This document shows positions 32,353-42,681 of a stretch of 64,000 nucleotides of DNA, piece after piece. Numbering within the stretch: position 1 is the stretch's first letter; the number at the start of each line of letters is the position of its first letter. The DNA comes from Pseudomonas ekonensis (GTDB taxonomy: Bacteria > Pseudomonadota > Gammaproteobacteria > Pseudomonadales > Pseudomonadaceae), in NCBI RefSeq assembly GCF_019145435.1, contig NZ_JAHSTS010000002.1:1550001-1614000 (forward strand), in the 5' to 3' direction. The translations under genes and the position numbers were made by a program. The notes beneath the pieces are model-generated. The model saw only the letters and a program-made list of their open reading frames with translations. It was not told where the DNA came from and made no database searches.

Positions 32353-33213
32353 CTACGCCTTAAATTCGTGTTCTGAAGCAGGCCGCTGCGCGCCCTGCGA
32401 GAAAAACCGCCGGTGGGTGGCCACCGGCATCCGCGCCCGGATGGACGCCTGTTCGCTGCTGTCGCGCAGGGCCAGCAGCACGGCCTCGCCGGTGTCCTGC
32501 TGCGCCAGCACCCGGCCCCACGGGTCGATGATGGCTGCGTGGCCGAACGTCTCGCGCGGCCCCGGATGCGTCCCGCCCTGGGCCGCCGCCAGCACGTAGC
32601 ACTGGGTCTCGATGGCCCGTGCGCGGATCAGCACTTCCCAGTGCGCCGCGCCGGTCACCGCCGTGAAGGCCGACGGCGCGGTGATCAGTTCGGCGCCGGC
32701 GGCCCGCAGTTCGCTGTACAGCTCCGGGAAGCGCAGGTCGTAGCACACCGTCAGCCCCAACCGGCCCACCGGTGTGTCCGCCACCACCACGCCGCTGCCA
32801 TAAGCATAGTCATCGGATTCGCGGTAACGGCCGCGATTGTCCGCCACATCGACATCGAACAGGTGCAGCTTGTCGTACCGCGCAACGATTTCGCCCCGGT
32901 CATCGACCAACAGCGAGCAGGCATGGGACTTCGCCGCAGGCTGGCCCACCGGCGGCTGCGGCAACGTGCCGGCCACGATCCATAACCTGAGGTCGCGTGC
33001 GGTCTGTTTCAACCACGGCAGGATCGGCCCCTCGCCCAGCGCTTCGGCGCGGCCGATGTCGGCGATGTCGCGGCGGCCCATGGCGGCGAAGTTCTCCGGC
33101 AGCACCGCCAGCTTCGCGCCCGCTTCGGCCGCCTGCTCAAGCAGGCGACGGGCATCGCGCAGGTTGGCCGGCACATCGCTCTGGCTGACCATTTGAATCA
33201 CCGCTAAAGACAT
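32353..33213 (-). CDS. Carbon-nitrogen hydrolase (nitrilase superfamily)
   Basis: A 286-aa member of the nitrilase superfamily with its catalytic triad at Glu40 (AVLPENFA), Lys115 (YDKLHLFD) and Cys157 (TVCYDLRFP). The last motif is that of the NIT1/deaminated-glutathione amidase branch, so removal of deaminated glutathione is the best guess, although other amides are possible. It lies between yhdP and tldD in all Pseudomonas I recall, 5 bases before tldD. Confidence 0.88.
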   Translation of the reverse strand: MSLAVIQMVSQSDVPANLRDARRLLEQAAEAGAKLAVLPENFAAMGRRDIADIGRAEALGEGPILPWLKQTARDLRLWIVAGTLPQPPVGQPAAKSHACSLLVDDRGEIVARYDKLHLFDVDVADNRGRYRESDDYAYGSGVVVADTPVGRLGLTVCYDLRFPELYSELRAAGAELITAPSAFTAVTGAAHWEVLIRARAIETQCYVLAAAQGGTHPGPRETFGHAAIIDPWGRVLAQQDTGEAVLLALRDSSEQASIRARMPVATHRRFFSQGAQRPASEHEFKA

Positions 33214-33271
33214 GGCGCACTCCGCAAGAGGTTTGCGGCCATGCTACTCCATCGGTACCGGGCCTGGCTGT

Positions 33272-36200
33272 TCAAAAGGGCTTGTCGAAGGTGATTTTCG
33301 GCTCTTTCCACGGGCCCTTGACCGTGTACTTGACGCTGGCGAACCGCGCCACGCGGTCGCCGATCAGCTTGTCGATCAGGAACAGCGCGCCGCCGACCGC
33401 CGGCGCTCCCACGATCAGCGCTGCGATCGGCAGGTTGTTGGTCACCGGCAAGGTCACCAGCAGCCGGGCGTCCACCTGGTCGCCGACCAGGTCCAGGGTG
33501 CCGTTGAGCTCAATGTTGCTCGACGGCCCGGTCAGCAGGATCGGTTCACGGGTCACGTAGACGCCGTTGGTCGCCACCAGCAGGCCCTTCACCCGGTCAT
33601 AGCTCAAGCCTTTGCCGAACAGGTCGGAGAAGTCCAGGCGCAGGCGCCGGCCGATGGAGTTGAAGTTGAGCAGGCCGAACACCCGCAGCGCCTGGGCGCC
33701 GCCCTCCACCTCGACGAACTGGCCCTTGTTCAGCGACGCATCGAGGGTGCCGGAGAAGCGCTTGGTCGCCAGCCACGCCGGCGAGCCCGGCCAGCGGCCG
33801 TCGACGTCCATGTGAAACTCTTCGCTGGTCACGCTCGGCGCGAACCCCCAGCCCTTGAGCACGTCGGCGAGGTTCTTGCCGCCGATCCGGCCTTTGTACC
33901 AACTGCTGGTGGCGCCCGGCGTACCTTCCCAGCCGCCGCTGCCCTGCAGCAGGATGCCCTTGAGGCCCAGGTCTAGGTTGCTCAGGGCGATGCCCTTGGC
34001 GGTCGGCCGCACTTTGAGCGACCAGCCGCCCACCAGGTCCTGGCCCTGGAACAGTTGGTTGACGGTGATGTCCAGCGCCGGAATCTTGCTCGGATCGACC
34101 GAGGCCAGAGGATCGGGCGCGTTTTCGTCAGCCTGCACCGCCGGATCCGGCGCCGGCAGGCGCACGTATTGCAGGTTCACCGCGATCGGTGCGCCATTGG
34201 CGTCGGGGATCGCGACCGTGCCCTTGGCCTGCCGGCTGTCCAGCGCCAGCGCCCAGGCACCCGCCTTGCGGTTGAGCTGCACCGACGCCTGATCCAGCGT
34301 GGTGCCGAACGCCGTAAGCCTGTCGACCTTGAAATCGGCGCTGCTCAGCAGTTGCCTGGCGCTGCCGCCCGGATCCTTGCCGGCGTACTTGTCCACCAGA
34401 TCCTGCCACGGTTTGACGTCCAGTTCCGACAGCACGCCGCGCACCCGCAGCCCCTTGCCGCCGGGCAACACCGCCTCGCCCGCGCCGAGGAACAGCTCCC
34501 CGCGGCCGTCGGCGAAATTGCCCGGCGGCGCCGCGAAGGTGAAATTGGCCAACTGATCGTAATTGACCCAGTAGCGCCGCTCCGGCCCTTGCAGGGTCAT
34601 GCGGAACACCGTGTCGCGCCCGGTGCTGGCCGGCATGCCGAAGGGCGCCGGCAGATCCACCGCCACGCCCTTGAGGCTGGAGCTGACCATCAACTGGCTG
34701 TCGGCGCCGTCCAGGTTCACCTGCAACTGATAGGGAACCGTACCGGACACCGGCAACGGTTGGGTCACACCGAGCCAGTCGGTGAGTTTCTTCACCTCGA
34801 CCTGCCCGGAGGCGGCCACGCGGGTCTTGAGCCGGCCCGGGCCGCCGTCGGCGAAGATCTGCGCGGTCACCGGCTTGTCGAACGCCCGCGCAGCGATGTT
34901 CTGCCCGCTCAGGCCCTTGGCGCTGTCGAACCGGAAATCGCCCTTGAGCTGGGTCAGCTCAAGCTTGGGCTCGGCCAGCTTCAGCCGCGCGTTGGCCGGC
35001 TTGAAGTCGACGAGGATCTTCGGCGCATCGCCCTTGGCCAGCGGCACGTCCAGCTTCAGCTTGCCGGTCAGTTCGCCCTCGCCTTCCCAGCCGGCGAAGG
35101 TCTCGGCGGTGCCGATCGGCGCTTCCTGAAGAATCTTCAGGCCGTCGCCCAGTCCGCCGGCGAACGCGCCGTCGAGGAGCAAATGGCTGTGTTCGCCTTC
35201 CGGCGCGTGGGGAATGTTGACGAACACGTCGCTGACCTGGGTGTCGAGCAACTGGCCCTTCTGCGCCACGATCCGGATGCCGCTGTCTTCGATGAACACG
35301 TCGCCGCTGACCTTGCTCACATGAGGCCAGCCCGGCTGGAACGCGAGTTCGGCGTCATGCACCTTGAAGAACAGGCTGATGCTGCGGTCCGCGTCGGCCG
35401 CGCCCTTGTTCAGCGACCCCTGGTACTGGAAGAAGCCCTGATCCACCGCACCCTTGAGGATCGCGGTGCGCAGCCATTCGTCGACGGCCGGGTTGAGGAC
35501 CTGGGGCAGGTACTTGGCGGTGTAGCGTCCGTCGCCGTCCACCAGGCCGACGCGCAAGTCCATGTAGTCTTCCTGGTCGTGCTCAAAATGCAGGCGGATC
35601 AGGAAGTCGCCGGCGATCTTGCCCTCTTCGCCCAGCACCTTCAGGTACGGCGCGATCAGGGTGAAGCCTTCCTTGTCGAGCTTCCAGGTCAAGCGGGCGT
35701 TGGCCTGGATGTATTGCCACGGCTTGGCGAAGATCGGGTCCAGGTGCAGGACAAAGTCCTTGCTGTCCATCCGCAACTCGCCGCCGCCCAAGTTGCCGCT
35801 GAGGCTGCCGCTGACGTTCCGCGCCGCCGGGGCGCCGTGGTAGGCGTCGAAGCCGACCCGGTCGAGGTTGGCGGCGAAGCTGAACCGCGAGTCGTCGGTG
35901 GCGTTGGGGCGCACATCCAGCAGCACGTTGCGCAGTCCGCCGGTCACCTTCAGGCGCTCGACCACCGTGGCGAACCCTTGCGGCAATGGCCCCAGGGCAT
36001 TGAGCAACGGCGTGATCGGCGTCAGGTCGACCCGGTCGGCCTGCAGGTGCCACAGTTCTTCGGCCTTGTCGCTGGCGGCGGTCTGCTTGATCTGCACTCG
36101 GGATTCCCAGCGGGTTTCGCCGAAGTTCATCGCCAGGGAATCGAGGGTGACGGTGGCGCCGTCGCGGTTGCGCTCGTAGTAAGCGTTGAGGGCCAGGTTG

Positions 36201-37075
36201 TCGATCCGGATCGGCTTGCGCTCGGCATAGGCGCCGGTCAGCTGCGGCGCGTTCAGGCGCAGGGCGGCGCTCTGCAGCGTTCCTTCGCGCCAGTCGATCC
36301 ACAGTTCGCCGCCGGCCTTGATCTGGGAGAAATTCCACTGCTGGGTCAGGCGCTCCGGCAACCATTTGGCCCAGTCGCTCTGCGGCAGGCTCAGGTAGCC
36401 CTCCACGGCGCTGTCCTGCCACTGGCCGGCGCGGATCCGCGTGCGCAGGCTGGTCGCCACCGGCTGGCCGTCGGGCAGGGTCAGGCGCACGTCCAGCCGC
36501 TGGCGGACGGCGCCGGTCTTGAGGTTGAGGCCGACGTAGGTGAAGGTCAGCGGCGCGTGATCGAGCGGCTGCAAGGTCACCTGGCTGTCGAGCACGGACA
36601 GCTGCTGCACGATCTGCATGCGGTCGAACAATTGCTGCGGATCCAGCGGCTGGTCCTGCTTGACCGGCAACCCTTCCAGGGCCCAACTGCCGTCTTCGCC
36701 TTCCTTGAGGCTGATCTTCAGGCCGTTGAGTTCGAGGTGGGCGATGCGCACTTCCCGGGCCAACAGGCTGGCCCACAGATCAGGCACGGCACGCACCCGA
36801 TCCAGGCGCAGGGTATTGGCGCCCTCGCCGACCGTCACGTCGTGGGCCAGCAGGATCGGCGCGAATCCGCTCCAATCGCCTTCGAGCTCGCCGATCTGCA
36901 GCGGCATGCCGAGGGCGGCGCCGGCCTTCTGCTCGACGTCGGCGCGGTACTCGGCCACCAGCGGCGCCAGTTCCCGGCCGAGGCTGACGTACAACGCCAT
37001 CAACACCAGTGCCAGCGCGCACAGGCCCAATCCCCAGCGGGTGAGTGCGGCCAGAATACGGGTCAGACGCTCCAT
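33272..37075 (-). CDS. AsmA-like envelope protein YhdP
   Basis: A 1267-aa protein of the YhdP/TIGR02099 family (DUF3971 plus an AsmA-type C-terminal region). It has one N-terminal membrane helix (about residues 10-30, LGLCALALVLMALYVSL) and a very long periplasmic part predicted to form a beta-rich groove. In E. coli, YhdP with TamB and YdbH moves phospholipids to the outer membrane. ATG at 37075 (MERLTRILAALTRW) follows GGAG; the longest frame begins seven codons upstream with TTG. The gene ends near the nitrilase gene and follows rng. Confidence 0.92.
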   Translation of the reverse strand: MERLTRILAALTRWGLGLCALALVLMALYVSLGRELAPLVAEYRADVEQKAGAALGMPLQIGELEGDWSGFAPILLAHDVTVGEGANTLRLDRVRAVPDLWASLLAREVRIAHLELNGLKISLKEGEDGSWALEGLPVKQDQPLDPQQLFDRMQIVQQLSVLDSQVTLQPLDHAPLTFTYVGLNLKTGAVRQRLDVRLTLPDGQPVATSLRTRIRAGQWQDSAVEGYLSLPQSDWAKWLPERLTQQWNFSQIKAGGELWIDWREGTLQSAALRLNAPQLTGAYAERKPIRIDNLALNAYYERNRDGATVTLDSLAMNFGETRWESRVQIKQTAASDKAEELWHLQADRVDLTPITPLLNALGPLPQGFATVVERLKVTGGLRNVLLDVRPNATDDSRFSFAANLDRVGFDAYHGAPAARNVSGSLSGNLGGGELRMDSKDFVLHLDPIFAKPWQYIQANARLTWKLDKEGFTLIAPYLKVLGEEGKIAGDFLIRLHFEHDQEDYMDLRVGLVDGDGRYTAKYLPQVLNPAVDEWLRTAILKGAVDQGFFQYQGSLNKGAADADRSISLFFKVHDAELAFQPGWPHVSKVSGDVFIEDSGIRIVAQKGQLLDTQVSDVFVNIPHAPEGEHSHLLLDGAFAGGLGDGLKILQEAPIGTAETFAGWEGEGELTGKLKLDVPLAKGDAPKILVDFKPANARLKLAEPKLELTQLKGDFRFDSAKGLSGQNIAARAFDKPVTAQIFADGGPGRLKTRVAASGQVEVKKLTDWLGVTQPLPVSGTVPYQLQVNLDGADSQLMVSSSLKGVAVDLPAPFGMPASTGRDTVFRMTLQGPERRYWVNYDQLANFTFAAPPGNFADGRGELFLGAGEAVLPGGKGLRVRGVLSELDVKPWQDLVDKYAGKDPGGSARQLLSSADFKVDRLTAFGTTLDQASVQLNRKAGAWALALDSRQAKGTVAIPDANGAPIAVNLQYVRLPAPDPAVQADENAPDPLASVDPSKIPALDITVNQLFQGQDLVGGWSLKVRPTAKGIALSNLDLGLKGILLQGSGGWEGTPGATSSWYKGRIGGKNLADVLKGWGFAPSVTSEEFHMDVDGRWPGSPAWLATKRFSGTLDASLNKGQFVEVEGGAQALRVFGLLNFNSIGRRLRLDFSDLFGKGLSYDRVKGLLVATNGVYVTREPILLTGPSSNIELNGTLDLVGDQVDARLLVTLPVTNNLPIAALIVGAPAVGGALFLIDKLIGDRVARFASVKYTVKGPWKEPKITFDKPF

Positions 37076-37150
37076 GTCAGTTGGCTCCCATGGCAAAAAA
37101 ACTGCGAAAAGCTGAGGCCAGCCGTTTCAGGACAAAGGCGACGCAGGGGA

Positions 37151-38608
37151 TCAGAGCAGCACCACGTCATATTGTTCCTGGGAATACATGGTTTCTACCT
37201 GAAAGCGTATGGTGCGGCCAATGAACGCTTCAAGCTCGGCAACGTTGCCGGACTCTTCGTCGAGCAGCCGATCCACCACTTTCTGGTTCGCCAGCACGCG
37301 ATAGCCCTCGGCCTGATAGGCTCGGGCCTCGCGCAGGATCTCACGGAAAATCTCGTAACAAACGGTTTCCGGGGTCTTCAGCTTGCCGCGCCCCTGGCAA
37401 CTGCTGCACGGCTCGCACAGCACTTGCTCAAGGCTCTCGCGGGTGCGCTTGCGGGTCATCTGCACCAGACCCAGTTCGGTGATGCCGATGATGTTGGTCT
37501 TGGCGTGGTCGCGCTCCAGTTGCTTTTCCAGGGTGCGCAGCACCTGGCGCTGGTGCTCTTCGTCTTCCATGTCGATGAAGTCGATGATGATGATCCCGCC
37601 CAGGTTGCGCAGGCGCAGTTGCCGGGCGATCGCGGTGGCGGCTTCGAGGTTGGTCTTGAAGATGGTCTCTTCGAGGTTGCGGTGGCCGACGAACGCTCCG
37701 GTGTTCACGTCGATGGTGGTCATGGCTTCCGCCGGATCCACCACCAGATAGCCGCCGGACTTGAGCGGCACCTTGCGCTCCAGGGCCTTCTGGATCTCGT
37801 CCTCTACGCCGTACAGGTCGAAGATCGGCCGCTCGCCCGGGTAATGCTCCAGGCGGTCGGCGATCTCCGGCATCAGTTCGGCGACGAACTGCGTGGTTTT
37901 CTGGAAGGTCTCCCGGGAGTCGATGCGGATCTTCTCGATCTTCGGGCTGACCAGGTCGCGCAGCGTGCGCAGGGCCAGGCCGAGATCCTCGTAGATCACG
38001 TTCGGCGCGCCGATGGTCTTGATCTGGGCGCTGATCTGGTCCCAGAGCCTGCGCAGGTAGCGGATGTCCATCAGGATCTCGTCGGCCCCGGCGCCTTCGG
38101 CGGCGGTGCGCAGGATGAAGCCGCCGGCTTCCTTGATGTCTTCCTTGGCCACGCAGTCGCTGACCACCTGCTTGAGGCGTTCGCGCTCGGCTTCGTCCTC
38201 GATCTTCAGGGAAATGCCGACATGGGCGGTGCGCGGCATGTAGACCAGATAACGCGACGGGATCGACAGCTGGGTGGTCAGGCGCGCCCCTTTCGAGCCG
38301 ATGGGGTCCTTGGTCACCTGCACCACCAGGCTCTGGCCTTCGTGCACCAGGGCGCCGATGCTCTCCACCGCCGGCCCTTCGCGCAGGGAGATTTCCGAGG
38401 CGTGGATGAACGCGGCGCGGTCCAGGCCGATATCGACGAACGCCGCCTGCATGCCCGGCAGCACGCGCACGACCTTGCCTTTGTAGATGTTGCCGACGAT
38501 CCCGCGTTTTTGCGTGCGCTCGACATGCACTTCTTGCAGCACACCGTTTTCGACCACCGCCACGCGCGATTCCATCGGCGTGATGTTGATCAGGATCTCT
38601 TCACTCAT
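37151..38608 (-). CDS. rng: Ribonuclease G
   Basis: A 485-aa endoribonuclease of the RNase E/G family that matures the 5' end of 16S rRNA and starts decay of some mRNAs. It has an N-terminal S1 domain (GNIYKGKVVRVLPGMQAAFVDIG), a catalytic DNase-I-like part with metal-binding aspartates (MTTIDVNTGAF and IIIDFIDME), and the zinc-link cysteines CEPCSSCQGRG. The long C-terminal scaffold of RNase E is absent. ATG at 38608 (MSEEILINITPMESRVA). It is followed by yhdP, a conserved pair. Confidence 0.96.
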   Translation of the reverse strand: MSEEILINITPMESRVAVVENGVLQEVHVERTQKRGIVGNIYKGKVVRVLPGMQAAFVDIGLDRAAFIHASEISLREGPAVESIGALVHEGQSLVVQVTKDPIGSKGARLTTQLSIPSRYLVYMPRTAHVGISLKIEDEAERERLKQVVSDCVAKEDIKEAGGFILRTAAEGAGADEILMDIRYLRRLWDQISAQIKTIGAPNVIYEDLGLALRTLRDLVSPKIEKIRIDSRETFQKTTQFVAELMPEIADRLEHYPGERPIFDLYGVEDEIQKALERKVPLKSGGYLVVDPAEAMTTIDVNTGAFVGHRNLEETIFKTNLEAATAIARQLRLRNLGGIIIIDFIDMEDEEHQRQVLRTLEKQLERDHAKTNIIGITELGLVQMTRKRTRESLEQVLCEPCSSCQGRGKLKTPETVCYEIFREILREARAYQAEGYRVLANQKVVDRLLDEESGNVAELEAFIGRTIRFQVETMYSQEQYDVVLL

Positions 38609-38666
38609 GGCAGGGTCTCGTTCAGGCGTGTTCACGGTAATGGCCGCATCTTGATCCGCACGGCGC

Positions 38667-39263
38667 TCACTGCGCGTTCAGGGTTTGCCAACAGGGTATG
38701 CCGAAATGGCCCAGCAGTTCTGCGGTTTCGCACAACGGCAAACCGACGACCGCCGAATAGCTGCCGTCCAGGCCCGCCACGAACACCGCGCCGAGGCCCT
38801 GGATGCCGTAGCCGCCGGCCTTGTCCCGGGGTTCGCCGCTGGCCCAGTAGGCGACGGCCTCCGTTTGGCCGATCGCGCGGAAACGCACCCGGCTGCGCAC
38901 CACTTGCGACTCGCAGCGGCCGTCCTCGACCAAGGCGATCGCCGTCAGCACTTCATGCTCCCTGCCGGACAACATCATCAGCATGGCGCATGCATCGGCT
39001 TCGTCCACCGGTTTGCCGAGAATTTTGCCGTCCAGCACCACGGCGGTGTCGGCCCCCAGCACGCAGCCCCCGTCGCTCGAACCGACGGCACGGCGGCCGG
39101 CCTCGGCCTTGCCGCGGGCCAGGCGCTCGACATAGGCGGACGGGGTTTCATGGGGTGACGGGGTTTCGTCGATGTCCGCGCTGACGGCGGTGAACGGCAC
39201 GCCGATCTGCGTGAGCAGTTCACGCCGGCGCGGTGAGCCGGAGGCGAGGTAAAGCGGCTTCAT
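38667..39263 (-). CDS. maf: Maf-family nucleoside triphosphate pyrophosphatase
   Basis: A 198-aa Maf protein, a house-cleaning pyrophosphatase for non-standard nucleotides. Sequence [14 protein letters not shown] at the N-terminus is the substrate-binding motif, and [16 protein letters not shown] contains the conserved acidic position. It is most like the YhdE (dTTP/UTP) branch. ATG at 39263 is used in place of a 20-residue longer frame. It lies between mreD and rng. Confidence 0.93.
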   Translation of the reverse strand: MKPLYLASGSPRRRELLTQIGVPFTAVSADIDETPSPHETPSAYVERLARGKAEAGRRAVGSSDGGCVLGADTAVVLDGKILGKPVDEADACAMLMMLSGREHEVLTAIALVEDGRCESQVVRSRVRFRAIGQTEAVAYWASGEPRDKAGGYGIQGLGAVFVAGLDGSYSAVVGLPLCETAELLGHFGIPCWQTLNAQ

Positions 39264-39353
39264 CAAGACATCTCCCTGTTTGGTGCCCTGCCTCGCACAT
39301 GCCATTTCCGTTTGGCGAGGCAAGGCGCCGTCACGGGCGCATGCCTGGGCAGA

Positions 39354-39845
39354 TCAATTGATTTTGTAGCGGCGGCGCAACCCACGCAAAGCGAAGCTGA
39401 CCCAAGGCCAGAGCAACGCGCTGACCAGCGCCGGCAGCACCAGCGCCAGCGTCGGCTGACGGTTGCCGGTCAAGGCGCTGAGCCACAGCTGAACCAGTTG
39501 CGCGAGGCCGAAGATCACCAGGATCACCAGGCTCTGCTGCCACATCGGGAACATCCGCAGGCGCTGCTGCAACGACAGCACCAGGAACGTGATCAGGGTC
39601 AGGATCAAGGCGTTCTGCCCCAGCAGCGTGCCGTACAGCACGTCTTCGGCCAACCCCAGGCAAAACGCGGTGACCATGCCGACCCTCTGCGGCAAGGCCA
39701 GCGCCCAGAACGCCAGCAGCAGGGCCAGCCACAGCGGGCGCAGGATTTCCATGAACTGCGGCAACGGCGAAACGCTGAGCAGCATGCCGATGAAGAACGT
39801 CAGCCAGACCATCCAGCCGTTACGGGAAGCGGTGGCCCCGACCAT
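39354..39845 (-). CDS. mreD: Rod shape-determining protein MreD
   Basis: A 163-aa inner-membrane protein with about five or six hydrophobic segments, part of the MreBCD-RodA-PBP2 elongasome. Its ATG shares one base with the mreC stop (TAATG), so translation is coupled. Last gene of mreBCD, followed by maf and rng. Confidence 0.93.
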   Translation of the reverse strand: MVGATASRNGWMVWLTFFIGMLLSVSPLPQFMEILRPLWLALLLAFWALALPQRVGMVTAFCLGLAEDVLYGTLLGQNALILTLITFLVLSLQQRLRMFPMWQQSLVILVIFGLAQLVQLWLSALTGNRQPTLALVLPALVSALLWPWVSFALRGLRRRYKIN

Positions 39846-40987
39846 TATTCCTGTCTCCCGGTGGTGGCTGGCGCAGCGGCCGGCGGTTTGGCCGCCGGTC
39901 GCGCAGCAGGCTGGGCGGCCGGTGGCTTGGCGGCGGTGGCGGCTGGCGGTTTCGTGGCGGCCGGGGCCGACGCCGGCGGCTTGCCGGCCGCAGGCTTGGC
40001 CGGGGTTGCGGCCGTTGGGGCCGCAGCGGCCGGGCTGGCCGCCGCCGGGGTCGCCGCAGGCACCGTGACCGGCTTGGGCACGGTCGCCGGAATCACCGGG
40101 CCGCCACCGAGGGCGTCGAGGTTTTCCTGGGCCTGGGCCGCGTCGTTCGCGCGCTCTTCGGCGGTGCGGTTGTCGCTGAACACCAGCAGCATGTAGCGGC
40201 TGCGGTTCAGGGCGGCGGTCGGCACGGCACGGACGATGGCGAACGGCTGGCCGGAATCGTGGATCACTTCCTTGACCGTCGCCACCGGGTAGCCGGCCGG
40301 GAAACGCTGGCCCAGGCCGGAGCTGACCAGCAGGTCGCCTTCCTTGATGTCGGCGGTGTCGGCCACATGGCGCAGTTCCAGGCGCTCCGGGTTGCCGGTG
40401 CCGCTGGCGATGGCCCGCAGGCCGTTGCGGTTCACCTGCACCGGGATGCTGTGGGTGGAGTCGGTCAGCAGCAGCACGCGGGAGGTGTACGGCATCAGCT
40501 CGACCACCTGGCCCATCAGGCCGCGGGCGTCGAGCACCGGCTGGCCGAGCACCACGCCGTCGCGCTCGCCCTTGTTGATGATGATGCGGTGGGTGAACGG
40601 GTTCGGGTCCATGCCGATCAGTTCGGCGACCTCGACCTTCTCGTTGACCAGCGCTGACGAGTTCAGCAACTCGCGCAGGCGCACGTTCTGCTCGGTGAGG
40701 GCGGCCAGCTTCTGCAGGCGGCCCTGCAGCAGCAGGTTCTCGGTCTTGAGTTTTTCGTTGTCGGCGATCAGCTCGGTGCGGCTGCCGAACTGGCTGGCGA
40801 CACCGTCCCAGAGCCGTCCGGGCAGGTCGGTGATCCAGTAGGCGTCCATCAGCACCAGCGACATCTGGCTGCGCGCAGGCTTGAGCAGACTGAAGCGGGC
40901 ATCGACCACCATCAGCGCGACCGACAGCACGGCCAGCACCAGCAGGCGCACGCCCAATGAGGGGCCCTTGGCGAAAAGCGGTTTAAT
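39845..40987 (-). CDS. mreC: Rod shape-determining protein MreC
   Basis: A bitopic elongasome protein with one N-terminal membrane helix, a coiled coil (about residues 75-110) and a periplasmic beta domain. The last 90 or so residues are an Ala/Pro/Lys low-complexity tail. The start is uncertain: the frame opens after a stop at 41021-41023 and has no ATG, GTG or upstream TTG in the good position. A strong AGGAG sits 6 bases before an ATT at 40987, which gives 380 aa starting with KPLFAKGPSLGVRLL; the alternative TTG at 40957 gives 370 aa but has no ribosome binding site. I chose the ATT. Confidence 0.85.
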   Translation of the reverse strand: MKPLFAKGPSLGVRLLVLAVLSVALMVVDARFSLLKPARSQMSLVLMDAYWITDLPGRLWDGVASQFGSRTELIADNEKLKTENLLLQGRLQKLAALTEQNVRLRELLNSSALVNEKVEVAELIGMDPNPFTHRIIINKGERDGVVLGQPVLDARGLMGQVVELMPYTSRVLLLTDSTHSIPVQVNRNGLRAIASGTGNPERLELRHVADTADIKEGDLLVSSGLGQRFPAGYPVATVKEVIHDSGQPFAIVRAVPTAALNRSRYMLLVFSDNRTAEERANDAAQAQENLDALGGGPVIPATVPKPVTVPAATPAAASPAAAAPTAATPAKPAAGKPPASAPAATKPPAATAAKPPAAQPAARPAAKPPAAAPATTGRQE

Positions 40988-41128
40988 AGGCCGCTCCTTC
41001 CGGGCAGATGTTCTGTTTATTCATACGGCATCAAACCGGCCTGGATGAAAACTGACAGAAGATAAACGCCGACAGGCAGCACTGCAAAGTGCTGCCTGTG
41101 CGTTCACCCACGTATTGCGCCCGGCGAC

Positions 41129-42178
<1,050 letters not shown>

Positions 42179-42210
42179 CTAGGCAACGCGTGGGTAAAAA
42201 AGTGCGGCAA

Positions 42211-42239
42211 ACTCTAACAACGACAGGGATTTTGGGCAA
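42211..42239 (-). promoter_or_regulatory. Candidate mreB promoter
   Basis: On the minus strand TTGCCC (42234-42239) and TAGAGT (42211-42216) are spaced by 17 bases, 45 bases before the mreB start. Each hexamer matches four of six consensus positions. Confidence 0.35.
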
Positions 42240-42377
42240 GGCGCCAATATGTTAAATTGGCCGCTTTTCTGCGCACCAAGCCCCACAATCGCGGCCTTAT
42301 GACCGTAGAAGTGCGGTAGTGTTCCGACAATCTAACACAGGGACGCCGTCCGTCCTGTTTTCCACTGGAGAATCCCG

Positions 42378-42665
42378 ATGGCGCTAGAACGCTCCGACGT
42401 GGAAAAAATCGCTCATCTGGCCTGCCTGGGCCTCAATGAAGCCGATCTTCCACACATCACTTCGGCCCTCAACAGCATCCTGGGGCTGGTCGACGAAATG
42501 CAGGCCGTCGACACCGACGGCATCGAGCCGCTGGCCCACCCGCTGGAAGCCAGCCAGCGCCTGCGCGCCGACGTCGTCACCGAAAGCAATCACCGCGAGG
42601 CCTATCAGTCCATCGCACCAGCGGTCGAAAACGGCCTGTACCTGGTTCCGAAAGTCATCGACTAA
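42378..42665 (+). CDS. gatC: Asp/Glu-tRNA amidotransferase subunit C
   Basis: The 95-aa subunit C of the GatCAB amidotransferase, which makes Gln-tRNA or Asn-tRNA from mischarged Glu- or Asp-tRNA. It wraps GatA and GatB and stabilises the complex. Starts [19 protein letters not shown], family-typical. First gene of gatCAB, divergent from mreB. Confidence 0.95.
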   Translation: MALERSDVEKIAHLACLGLNEADLPHITSALNSILGLVDEMQAVDTDGIEPLAHPLEASQRLRADVVTESNHREAYQSIAPAVENGLYLVPKVID

Positions 42666-42681
42666 AGGGAAAGAGCCTGCA

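Noticed and set aside
34055..39184. A 1709-codon open frame on the plus strand across yhdP, rng and maf
   Set aside because: Antisense shadow of three recognised genes, rich in Arg, Gln, His and Gly with no domain.
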